DNA from: CAXTPV01 sp965276715
GTDB lineage: Bacteria > Pseudomonadota > Alphaproteobacteria > Acetobacterales > Acetobacteraceae
Length of the DNA stretch: 64,000 nucleotides
Direction of reading: 5' to 3'
NCBI GenBank assembly: GCA_965276715.1
Contig: OZ255622.1
Location: 744,001 to 808,000 of the forward strand
A model generated the notes under the pieces. It was not told where the DNA came from and ran no database searches. It saw only the letters and a list, made by a program, of their open reading frames with translations. Shown piece by piece: positions 57,100 to 64,000 of this stretch. The first letter of the stretch is position 1; each line of letters begins with the position of its first letter. The position numbers were made by a program, and so were the translations under genes.

Positions 57100-57450
57100 G
57101 TCCTGGGTGTGGCCCGATGCTGTTGCGCATCGGCATCAGCCGGCGAGAACGGTGCAGGGTGGGATCGCGGAAGTTTCCTACACAACTTCGCGACTAATCC
57201 GGTTTGGTTTTGGGCCCGGGCCGAACCGCGGGAGGGTGAGCGGATGTTCGAACAATCGGGGATCGGCGTTAGGGTGCCGAAACGAATTGTGGCATTTGCA
57301 ACACATCCCGCCGCTTGAACGCGGGAAGCCCTCGTTGGCGTCTCTTCAACAGCAACTGGAACAACTATTGTGCGGTTAGGCACAGTGACCACGCCGCCTC
57401 GAGAAGGGTGGCACTCGCTCGAACGCAGACAACGACAAGGACTGAGGCAA
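57100..57450 (+). promoter_or_regulatory. 350-bp gap: probable aroKB terminator and long leader of the OmpA-family gene
   Basis: CGATGC-TGTTGC-GCATCG (about 57116-57133) may end aroKB transcription. CGCG(G)AAGTT-TCCTACAC-AACTTCGCG (57166-57192) is a strong bulged hairpin. The stretch 57270-57370 is AT-richer than its surroundings. No reading frame with coding character is seen. A long structured 5' leader is known for ompA in enteric bacteria, but here it is only a suggestion. Confidence 0.35.
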
Positions 57451-58599
57451 ATGCGTCTCCGCACGGCACTCTTCGCAACAACCATCATGGCGGCGCCGGC
57501 GGCGGCTTTGGCCCAGCCTGTCACCGGTCCTTATGTCAGCCTCGGGGGTGCGTACGACCTCCTGCAGACGGCGGGCGAGCACTCGGCACCGAGCGCCTTC
57601 AACCAGGGTCAGTATGACGGGATCGGCGCCAACGCCGGTGCGACGAAGTCGCGCTACCATTCCGACTCCGGTTTCGGCGCGCAGGCGTCGGTCGGCTACG
57701 GATTCGGCAACGGCCTGCGTGTCGAACTGGAGGGCAACTACCTCTACGACTCGTTCAACGGCCGCCACGGCACGATCACGCCCGGCTCGACCAACGGACG
57801 CATCGAGGCCTACGGCCCGATGGTCAACGTGCTCTATGACTTCGATCTCGCGCAGTTCGGCATCGCGATCCCGGTCACCCCGTATATCGGAGTCGGCGCC
57901 GGCTACCTTTGGAACCATCTCGGCCCGGTGACGAGCGTCTACAACAACGGCGACGTCAACCGCATCGGCGGCACGGCCGGCGGCGTGGCCTACCAGGGCA
58001 TCGTCGGTATCGCCTACAACATCCCGCCCGTGCCCGGCCTGGCGCTGACGCTCGACTACCGCTTTATCGGGACTTCGGACCTGACGTCGTTCAAGTCGAA
58101 CTCGTACACGCCGAACGGCAACCACCAGGCGAACTCGGACTTCAACGATCTCTTCCACCACGAGGTGATGGTCGGCGTCCGCTACGCGTTCAACTCGGCG
58201 CCGCCGCCGCCGCCGCCGGCTCCCGTCGCGGTCGCCCCGGCGCCTGCCCCGGCACGCACCTATCTCGTGTTCTTCGACTGGGACAAGTCCTACCTCACCC
58301 CGCGGGCACGCCAGATCGTGGCCGAGGCGGCGCAGAACTCGACACGCGTGCAGACGACGCTGCTCGAGGTCAACGGCTACGCCGATACGTCGCATGCGCT
58401 GCCCGGCCGGCGTGGCCAGCAGTACAACCTTCGCCTCTCGCTCCGCCGCGCCGACTCGGTCAAGGCCGAGCTGATCCGCGACGGCGTGCCGGCCAACGTG
58501 ATCCAGGTGCACGGCTACGGCGACACGCACCTGCTGGTGCCGACCGGCCCGAACGTGCGCGAGCCGCAGAACCGGCGCGTCGAGATCATCCTCCACTGA
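57451..58599 (+). CDS. OmpA-family outer membrane protein
   Basis: The protein has 382 residues from ATG 57451 with GAGG upstream. A signal peptide (LRTALFATTIMAAPAAALAQ) is followed by an 8-stranded beta-barrel of about 240 residues (GPYVSLGGAYDLLQ, GFGAQASVGYGFGNGLRVELEGNY, TPYIGVGAGYLW, LDYRFIGT). A proline/alanine hinge leads to an OmpA C-terminal domain (VFFDWDKSYLTPRARQIV, EVNGYADTS, LSLRRADSVKAEL, GDTHLLVPTGPNVREPQNRRVEI) that binds peptidoglycan. An intrinsic terminator follows. Confidence 0.9.
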   Translation: MRLRTALFATTIMAAPAAALAQPVTGPYVSLGGAYDLLQTAGEHSAPSAFNQGQYDGIGANAGATKSRYHSDSGFGAQASVGYGFGNGLRVELEGNYLYDSFNGRHGTITPGSTNGRIEAYGPMVNVLYDFDLAQFGIAIPVTPYIGVGAGYLWNHLGPVTSVYNNGDVNRIGGTAGGVAYQGIVGIAYNIPPVPGLALTLDYRFIGTSDLTSFKSNSYTPNGNHQANSDFNDLFHHEVMVGVRYAFNSAPPPPPPAPVAVAPAPAPARTYLVFFDWDKSYLTPRARQIVAEAAQNSTRVQTTLLEVNGYADTSHALPGRRGQQYNLRLSLRRADSVKAELIRDGVPANVIQVHGYGDTHLLVPTGPNVREPQNRRVEIILH

Positions 58600-58621
58600 T
58601 CCCGACCACTTCAAGAAAGAG

Positions 58622-58652
58622 GAAAGGGCGCCGAAAGGCGTCCTTTCTTTTT
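58622..58652 (+). terminator. Intrinsic terminator of the OmpA-family gene
   Basis: GAAAGGGCGCC-GAAA-GGCGTCCTTTC followed by TTTTT. A stable stem with tetraloop and T-run, the only classical terminator with a T-run seen in the window. Confidence 0.85.
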
Positions 58653-58693
58653 CCTGGTCCATTCCGCTAGATCTTCCTGAGTTCAGACAGGAC

Positions 58694-59185
58694 GTGACCG
58701 TGAGCGCCATCGACACCGCGAGCGACCTGCTGCCGATCGAGATCGAAGCGGCGATCGAGGCGGTCGAGACCGGGCCGTTCGGTGCCAAGCCGTCGCTGCC
58801 GCAGTTCCTCCGGTTCGGCGTGGTGGGCGCGCTGGGCTTCGTGTGGGACACGAGCACGGTCTATCTGACGCGCGCCACGATCGGGCTGATGCCGGCGATC
58901 ATGCTCGCCTTCCTGGTGGCGGCGACGCTGAACTGGGCGCTGAACCGGGCCTGGACGTTCCGCCATACGCCGTGCGCGCACTCGCTGGCGCGGCAATGGG
59001 CGCTGTACATGGTCGCCAACTCGCTCGGCTTCGTGCTCAACCGCGGGACGGCGGCGATCCTGGTGACGGCATTCGTCGCCTGCCGCGAACAGCCGGTGCT
59101 GGCGCTGGCAGCCGGCGCGGGCGCGGGCTTGGCTGCCAACTTCATCCTGTCGCAGCGCTTCGTGTTTCGTCCGCGCGTGGCCTGA
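58694..59185 (+). CDS. GtrA-like membrane protein
   Basis: The protein has 163 residues, starting at GTG 58694 or GTG 58700. After about 35 cytoplasmic residues come four membrane segments of the GtrA family: LRFGVVGALGFVWDTSTVYL, IMLAFLVAATLNWALNRAWTFR, ALYMVANSLGFVLNRGTAAILV and LALAAGAGAGLAANFILSQRFVFR. The NWALNRAWTFR and NFxLSxRFVFR ends are characteristic. GtrA proteins are thought to flip lipid-linked sugars, which fits the glycan genes further on. It lies just upstream of alaS. Confidence 0.88.
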   Translation: MTVSAIDTASDLLPIEIEAAIEAVETGPFGAKPSLPQFLRFGVVGALGFVWDTSTVYLTRATIGLMPAIMLAFLVAATLNWALNRAWTFRHTPCAHSLARQWALYMVANSLGFVLNRGTAAILVTAFVACREQPVLALAAGAGAGLAANFILSQRFVFRPRVA

Positions 59186-59238
59186 CGCCCCCCGGGGCGG
59201 CCCTTCACCGTCGGCTGCCGGTGCGATAGAGCCTCTGC

Positions 59239-61887
59239 ATGGCCAGCAGCAACGACATCAGGGCACGCTTTCTCGACTATTTCGCGGGCGAGGGTCACGA
59301 GGTCGTGGCGAGTTCGCCGTTGGTGCCGCGCAACGATCCGACGCTGCTGTTCACCAATGCCGGGATGGTGCAGTTCAAGAACGTCTTCACCGGCCAGGAG
59401 CGGCGCCCCTACGCCCGCGCCACAACGGCGCAGAAGGTGGTTCGGGCCGGCGGCAAGCATAACGACCTCGACAATGTCGGGTATACGGCGCGGCACCATA
59501 CGTTCTTCGAGATGCTCGGCAATTTCTCCTTCGGCGACTATTTCAAGCCGCGCGCGATCGAGCTCGCCTGGACCCTGGTGACACGCGAGTTCGGGCTCGA
59601 CCCGGCGCGGCTGCTGGTGACGGTGTATGCCGACGACGACGAGGCGGCCTCGCTCTGGCGCGGCATCGCGGGGCTCGACGAGCGGCGGATCATACGGATC
59701 GCGAGCGCCGACAATTTCTGGCGGATGGGCGATACCGGCCCGTGCGGACCGTGCTCGGAGATCTTCTACGACCATGGCGATCACGTCCCGGGCGGGCCGC
59801 CGGGGAGTGCGGACGAGGATGGAGACCGGTTCGTCGAGATCTGGAACCTGGTGTTCATGCAGTTCGACGAGGACCCGCCGGGGACGCGCACCCCCCTGCC
59901 CCGGCCGTCGATCGATACCGGCATGGGCCTGGAGCGGGTTGCGGCGATCCTGCAGGGCGTGACCGACAACTACGACACCGATACGTTCCGGGCGCTGATC
60001 GGGGCGAGTGCGGAGACGACCGGACAGGCGCCCGACGGGCCGTTCAAGGTGAGCCACCGGGTGGTCGCCGACCATGTGAGGAGCACGGCGTTCCTGATCG
60101 CCGACGGGGTGCTGCCGGCGCGTGACGGACGCGGCTACGTGCTGCGCCGGATCATGCGGCGCGCGATGCGCCACCTGCACATGATGGGGGCGCGGGAGGC
60201 GAGCTTCTTCAAGCTGCTGCCGACGCTGATCCGTCAGATGGGGAGCGCCTATCCGGAGCTGGGGCGGGCGGAGGCGCTGATCCGCGAGACGATGCGTCTG
60301 GAGGAGGAGCGCTTCAAGTCGATGCTGGAGCGTGGCCTGTCGCTGCTGGCCGACGAAACCGGGCGGCTCGCGGAAGGCGGGCAGTTGCCGGGCGAGGTCG
60401 CGTTCCGGTTGCACGACACCTACGGGTTCCCGCTCGACCTGACGGAGGACGCGCTGCGCGAGGGCGGCCGGTCGGTGGACGTCGCCGGTTTCGCCGCCGC
60501 GATGGAGGCGCAGCGCACGCGGGCGCGGGCGGCGTGGTCGGGTTCGGGGGAAGCGGCGACCGAGCGGCCCTGGTTCGAGCTGCGCGACCGGCTGGGGGCG
60601 ACCGACTTCCTGGGCTATTCGACGGAGACGGCGGAAGGCGAGATCGCCGGGCTGGTGGTGGACGGCGCGGTGGTGGAGCGCGCGGCGGCCGGGAGTTTGG
60701 TCTCGGTGGTGCTCAACCAGACGCCGTTCTACGGCGAATCGGGCGGCCAGGTCGGCGACCACGGACTGCTGACCGGGCTCGGTGCGGCGATGCGGATCGA
60801 GATCACCGACACGCAGCGCAGGCTGGGCGACCTGGTGGTGCATGCGGGCCGGGTGGTCGAGGGCGAGGCCGTGGTGGGACAGGCGGTGCGGGCGGACGTC
60901 GATCACGCGCGCAGGCGCGCGATCCGATCGCATCATTCGGCGACGCATCTGCTGCACGAGGCGCTGCGCCGGCATCTGGGCACGCATGTGACGCAGAAGG
61001 GGAGCCTCAATGCGCCCGACCGACTGCGGTTCGACGTGAGCCAGCCGCGGCCGATCACGCGCGACGAACTTGCCGCGGTGGAAGCGGAGGTGAACGATCG
61101 GGTGCGCGAGAACGCGGAAGTGGGGACGCGGCTGATGACGCCCGAACAGGCGGTGGGGCTCGGCGCGATGGCGCTGTTCGGGGAGAAGTACGGCGAGGAG
61201 GTGCGGGTCGTGTCGATGGGCGCGGGCGACGAGGGGCGCGCAGCCTATTCGATCGAGCTGTGCGGCGGGACGCATGTGACGCGGACCGGGGACATCGGGC
61301 TGTTCCGGATCGTGGGCGAGACCGGGGTGGCCTCGGGGGTTCGGCGGATCGAGGCGGTGACCGGACGAGCGGCGGAGGCGGCGGTCGCCGAGCGGGACGC
61401 GATCATGGCGAGCGTGTCGCAGGGGTTGCGCGCGCTGCCGGCGGAGTTGCCGGGGCGTGTCGAGGCGCTGCTGGACGAGCGGCGCGCGCTGCAGGCGCAG
61501 GTGGGCGAGCTGCAGCGGCGGATCGCGACCGGGGAGGCCGGCCAGTCGGTCGAGGAGGTCGGCGGCGCTCCGTTCTCGGCGCGCAACCTGGGCGACGTGC
61601 CGGCGCGCGACCTGAAGGGGTTGGCGGAGGCGACGCTCAAGCGGATGGAGCGCGGGGTGGTGGCGCTGGCCTCGACCGCCGAGGGCAAGGCGAGCCTGGT
61701 GGTGGGCATCTCGGCGGATCTGTCGGCGCGATTCGATGCGGTGGCGCTGGTGCGTGCGGCGGTTCCGGCGCTGGGCGGCAAGGGGGGCGGCGGCCGCCGC
61801 GACATGGCGCAGGCGGGGGGTCCGGACGCGGGCGGGGTGGATGCGGCGCTGGCGGCGGTGCGGGCGGCGGTCGAGGTTGTCGGCTGA
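59239..61887 (+). CDS. alaS: Alanyl-tRNA synthetase
   Basis: The enzyme has 882 residues. The class II core shows RNDPTLLFTNAGMVQFKNVF, DNVGYTARHHTFFEMLGNFSFGDYF, NFWRMGDTGPCGPCSEI and the motif-3 region GMGLERVA. The editing domain has HSATHLLHEALRRHLG and CGGTHVTRTG (zinc ligands H, H, C, H). The C-terminal DHHA1/C-Ala domain ends GGRRDMAQAGG. All parts are present and the length is normal. Its leader shows no T-box-like structure. Confidence 0.98.
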   Translation: MASSNDIRARFLDYFAGEGHEVVASSPLVPRNDPTLLFTNAGMVQFKNVFTGQERRPYARATTAQKVVRAGGKHNDLDNVGYTARHHTFFEMLGNFSFGDYFKPRAIELAWTLVTREFGLDPARLLVTVYADDDEAASLWRGIAGLDERRIIRIASADNFWRMGDTGPCGPCSEIFYDHGDHVPGGPPGSADEDGDRFVEIWNLVFMQFDEDPPGTRTPLPRPSIDTGMGLERVAAILQGVTDNYDTDTFRALIGASAETTGQAPDGPFKVSHRVVADHVRSTAFLIADGVLPARDGRGYVLRRIMRRAMRHLHMMGAREASFFKLLPTLIRQMGSAYPELGRAEALIRETMRLEEERFKSMLERGLSLLADETGRLAEGGQLPGEVAFRLHDTYGFPLDLTEDALREGGRSVDVAGFAAAMEAQRTRARAAWSGSGEAATERPWFELRDRLGATDFLGYSTETAEGEIAGLVVDGAVVERAAAGSLVSVVLNQTPFYGESGGQVGDHGLLTGLGAAMRIEITDTQRRLGDLVVHAGRVVEGEAVVGQAVRADVDHARRRAIRSHHSATHLLHEALRRHLGTHVTQKGSLNAPDRLRFDVSQPRPITRDELAAVEAEVNDRVRENAEVGTRLMTPEQAVGLGAMALFGEKYGEEVRVVSMGAGDEGRAAYSIELCGGTHVTRTGDIGLFRIVGETGVASGVRRIEAVTGRAAEAAVAERDAIMASVSQGLRALPAELPGRVEALLDERRALQAQVGELQRRIATGEAGQSVEEVGGAPFSARNLGDVPARDLKGLAEATLKRMERGVVALASTAEGKASLVVGISADLSARFDAVALVRAAVPALGGKGGGGRRDMAQAGGPDAGGVDAALAAVRAAVEVVG

Positions 61888-62011
61888 GGGGGCGGATCAG
61901 CGTTCCGCCGTTTCGGAGTGGTTCATCTGTGACGATGGGCGGTGGCATTACGGGGTGGGCTTGACGTATAGGGGAAGCAAGAGCCGTCAACGCAGGTCGG
62001 GGGAGACTTCG

Positions 62012-62059
62012 ATGGCGATCAACAAGACACGGCGCAGGGGAGTGTTTCTCCGCCGATGA
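62012..62059 (+). CDS. 15-codon leader frame coupled to the glycosyltransferase gene
   Basis: GGGGGAG lies 6 bp before ATG 62012. The frame MAINKTRRRGVFLRR ends in TGA overlapping the next ATG (62056) as ATGA. The larger gene has only a distant ribosome site, so the mini-frame may set its translation. The peptide is strongly basic. It could also be chance. Confidence 0.35.
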   Translation: MAINKTRRRGVFLRR

Positions 62060-63777
62060 AGCTGATCATCTATGGCGGCGAGGATTTGAGGCTGCCGGGT
62101 TATCGGTTGGGGTCGGAAGGAGACGATTACGCCGCCATCATCGACGCCTTCTTCCCGGTCCTGAGCCGTCTGGGCGATACGACGAGAGTAGAACATCTCG
62201 ATGAAGTCGAACGGGTTCGCGCGGCTTGCGAGCTTTCGGGCGACACGTGCGTCATCCTGAGCTTCGTTCAGCCTCACAAGACGACGCTTTTCATGCGCGT
62301 GCCGCTGATCCCGGTATTCGCCTGGGGTTTCGAGAACATCCCTTGCGAGATATGGGACGGCCAGCCGAAGCATGACTGGCGCTCGATACTGCAACAGCAG
62401 GGAAAGGCGATAACTCTTTCAAGACACTCGGCTGACGTCGTTCGCGCCACGATGGGCGACATGTTTCCGGTGGTCGGGATTGCGCCGCCGATCTTCGACC
62501 GCATGAGAACATTGCGTGAACGTATTGGTGGGCTGCCGCCGTCAGCGCGACGAATCGACCTTCCGGCCGCCATGATCGATCGCTCGACGCTGACGGGTCC
62601 ACCGGTCCCACCCGAGCGCGCTGCCCCAATCGAAACGGTGCTGGATGTCCCGATCGATAAGGATCACGATGACAACACCGGATCCGAGAATGTCGTTCTT
62701 CCTGCCGCCAGTCTGCAACAACCTGTCCTTGTCGGGAGTACAACTTCAGTAACGATACGCCGGCGGCGTGGACGGATAATCAGCGTTTATCGAGAGCATA
62801 TAAGACCGCTTGTCCCACCACCGATCGCGCGGGCAATCTCGTGGGCAGGCACAGCAGCCTGGGCCGTCACTCATCCATTCCGGAGCGAGACTGCTCAGGC
62901 GCCAGCGAGCCAGCAAATCGACGTTTTGTCGCGGATGCCGGTGCCACTGCCGCTGGCGCGGGCCACTTTCATCGACGGGCTTGACCCACCCTCGCTTGGC
63001 CCGCTGAGTTGGGTCGACCGGCGTCCGATCGACTGGGCACGCCACCCCGTCGACCTTAACGGTGTCATCTATCTGGCAACAGGTGTCCTGGCGGGCGGAA
63101 CCAATCTGGAAGACATACTGACTGGTTTTGTCTGGGGTTTGCCCGAGGCGTCGGACGCGATCCTGGTGGTGAGAAGTGTTTCTCGCGAGCCATCTCGGCA
63201 TTGGGAAGACGTGAGGTCGATACTTCAGAGGCAGCCCGCGTTTTCGGGACGGGTGCTCCTCGTCGATGGTGTGTTGACGGCGGACGAGCTCTCGGCACTT
63301 GTCGAAAGCGCGAGCTATGTGGTCAACGGAGGGAGCGCGGAAGGGTGCGCGTACGACTTGCTTGAGAGCATGTCGGCCGGGCGGCCGGCGATCGCGCCAA
63401 GCCATGCGGCGATGACGGACATCATCAATTCGAGCAACGCCTTTGTATTTCAGTCGCATGCGGAGGCCGCGGTCTTTCCCCACGACGGGCGACGCGCGAG
63501 CCGGACATTGTGGCATTTGCCACGTTGGGACAGTTTGCGTGACGCTTTCCGGGAAAGCTATGCTGTCGCGAAAGACGATCCCGCTCGCTGGCTAGCCATG
63601 TCGCGCGCGGCAGTGACCGCGCAGGAGTGTTACTGCGGTGATGACGTCGTCGAGCACAGGCTTCGAAGTTTTCTCGGCGTGTCGAGCGAGCGACCTTCGC
63701 TGACCCGCTGGGGCAGGGATTTGAGTGCGATCCTCTCGCCCGCCGATGAAGTGCTGGCGGAGGAACCCTGGATATGA
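62056..63777 (+). CDS. Predicted glycosyltransferase, GT-B-like
   Basis: The protein has 573 residues. The N-terminal part (KLIIYGGEDLRLPGYRLGSEG, TTLFMRVPLIPVFAWGFENIPCEIW, KAITLSRHSADVVRATMGD) and the C-terminal part (YVVNGGSAEGCAYDLLESMSAGRPAIAPSHAAMTDII) fit a GT-B transferase; the latter is the E-x7-E-like nucleotide-sugar site. A middle stretch of about 140 residues (200-330) is low in conserved features. Base composition is less GC-rich than alaS, which hints at transfer. The stop overlaps the next gene. First gene of a cluster leaving the window. Confidence 0.75.
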   Translation: MKLIIYGGEDLRLPGYRLGSEGDDYAAIIDAFFPVLSRLGDTTRVEHLDEVERVRAACELSGDTCVILSFVQPHKTTLFMRVPLIPVFAWGFENIPCEIWDGQPKHDWRSILQQQGKAITLSRHSADVVRATMGDMFPVVGIAPPIFDRMRTLRERIGGLPPSARRIDLPAAMIDRSTLTGPPVPPERAAPIETVLDVPIDKDHDDNTGSENVVLPAASLQQPVLVGSTTSVTIRRRRGRIISVYREHIRPLVPPPIARAISWAGTAAWAVTHPFRSETAQAPASQQIDVLSRMPVPLPLARATFIDGLDPPSLGPLSWVDRRPIDWARHPVDLNGVIYLATGVLAGGTNLEDILTGFVWGLPEASDAILVVRSVSREPSRHWEDVRSILQRQPAFSGRVLLVDGVLTADELSALVESASYVVNGGSAEGCAYDLLESMSAGRPAIAPSHAAMTDIINSSNAFVFQSHAEAAVFPHDGRRASRTLWHLPRWDSLRDAFRESYAVAKDDPARWLAMSRAAVTAQECYCGDDVVEHRLRSFLGVSSERPSLTRWGRDLSAILSPADEVLAEEPWI

Positions 63778-64000
63778 TGTTTCTGACCCACAGCGAGACG
63801 AGCACGCAAACCATCGCCAGTAACCTCGGCCGTTCCGAATACAGCTACTATTTCGTGCAGCGGTCGTTCAGGCCCATTCTCGAAAGGCTCGGCCGGGTCA
63901 TCGAGATCGAGAACCCGGATCGGGATGTCGATGCACTGTGGGAAGCTGCCGGCAGCCATAGGGAGGACTGTGTGTTCTTCAGTTTCAACCCACCGCACAA
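63774..64000 (+). CDS. Start of a second glycosyltransferase-like gene (runs out of window)
   Basis: ATG 63774 overlaps the stop of the previous gene (ATGA, 63774-63777). The 75 visible codons (MFLTHSETSTQTIASNLGRSEY, SFRPILERLGRVIEIENP, DCVFFSFNPPH) resemble the opening of the preceding protein (PVLSRLGDTTRVEHLDE, DTCVILSFVQPHKT). The two therefore look like relatives side by side. The C-terminal part is outside the window. Confidence 0.65.
   Translation, partial: MMFLTHSETSTQTIASNLGRSEYSYYFVQRSFRPILERLGRVIEIENPDRDVDALWEAAGSHREDCVFFSFNPPH

Noticed and set aside
59189..59202. Short CGCCCC/GGGGCG stem after gtrA as terminator
   Set aside because: Only a 6-bp stem with a 2-base loop and no T-run; too weak to list in this GC-rich context.
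58861..61275. An 804-codon minus-strand open frame opposite gtrA and alaS
   Set aside because: Arg/Pro/His-rich, motif-free translation opposite two certain genes; expected from third-position GC bias.

Overview
The window is chromosomal DNA of a GC-rich alphaproteobacterium, most likely a member of the Acetobacteraceae (Rhodospirillales). The pointers are a fused aroK-aroB gene, fdhA-type formaldehyde dehydrogenase, an S53 acid-type peptidase, GC-rich double-hairpin intergenic repeats, and the gene neighbourhood itself. The genus cannot be fixed from the sequence alone. I see no rRNA, tRNA or CRISPR array.

Region 1 (1-6040) is an accessory scrap-yard. It holds the 5' end of a winged-helix/TPR regulator, a VapB-like reading frame with a 41-codon PIN-toxin stump, an intact hicAB toxin-antitoxin pair, a Fic N-terminal fragment, an exported gene split by one in-frame TGA, and a complete IS630 element. 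The IS630 sits in a CTAG target inside the last codons of an EF-Tu-domain-like gene, whose original end can be read on the other side. Diverged copies of one repeat recur here.

Region 2 (6040-41830) is, on the minus strand, the old core order yebC-ruvC / ruvA / ruvB-ybgC-tolQRAB-pal-cpoB-tilS-ftsH / folP / glmM-thiD, preceded by secA. The order is kept, but blocks of mostly unrelated genes have been dropped in at several joints. Between ruvC and ruvA lie a quinone oxidoreductase, a 2OG oxygenase and MetY. Between ruvA and ruvB lie surface-glycan genes, a sulfotransferase and a cytochrome b561/molybdoenzyme pair. Between ftsH and folP lie a Core-2-type glycosyltransferase and an SDR. Between folP and glmM lie fdhA, a duplicated beta-propeller gene and a sulfotransferase. 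The last core operon ends in a CtaG-cytochrome c fusion. These genes cover recombination (ruvABC), envelope integrity (Tol-Pal), tRNA modification, proteolysis, folate, peptidoglycan precursor, thiamin and cytochrome oxidase assembly.

Region 3 (41978-47000) holds an MFS exporter, a cysteine-less isochorismatase-fold protein, an unknown cytoplasmic/exported gene pair and an S53 peptidase. Region 4 (47106-53235, plus strand) is a compact run: ppiC-argJ, a GNAT-Nudix fusion, a CinA-type protein, galT and galK, several joined by ATGA overlaps. Region 5 (53249-59185) has accA, xerD with a small membrane protein, aroKB, an OmpA-family porin and a GtrA-like protein. Region 6 (59239-64000) has alaS and then the start of a glycosyltransferase cluster that runs out of the window.
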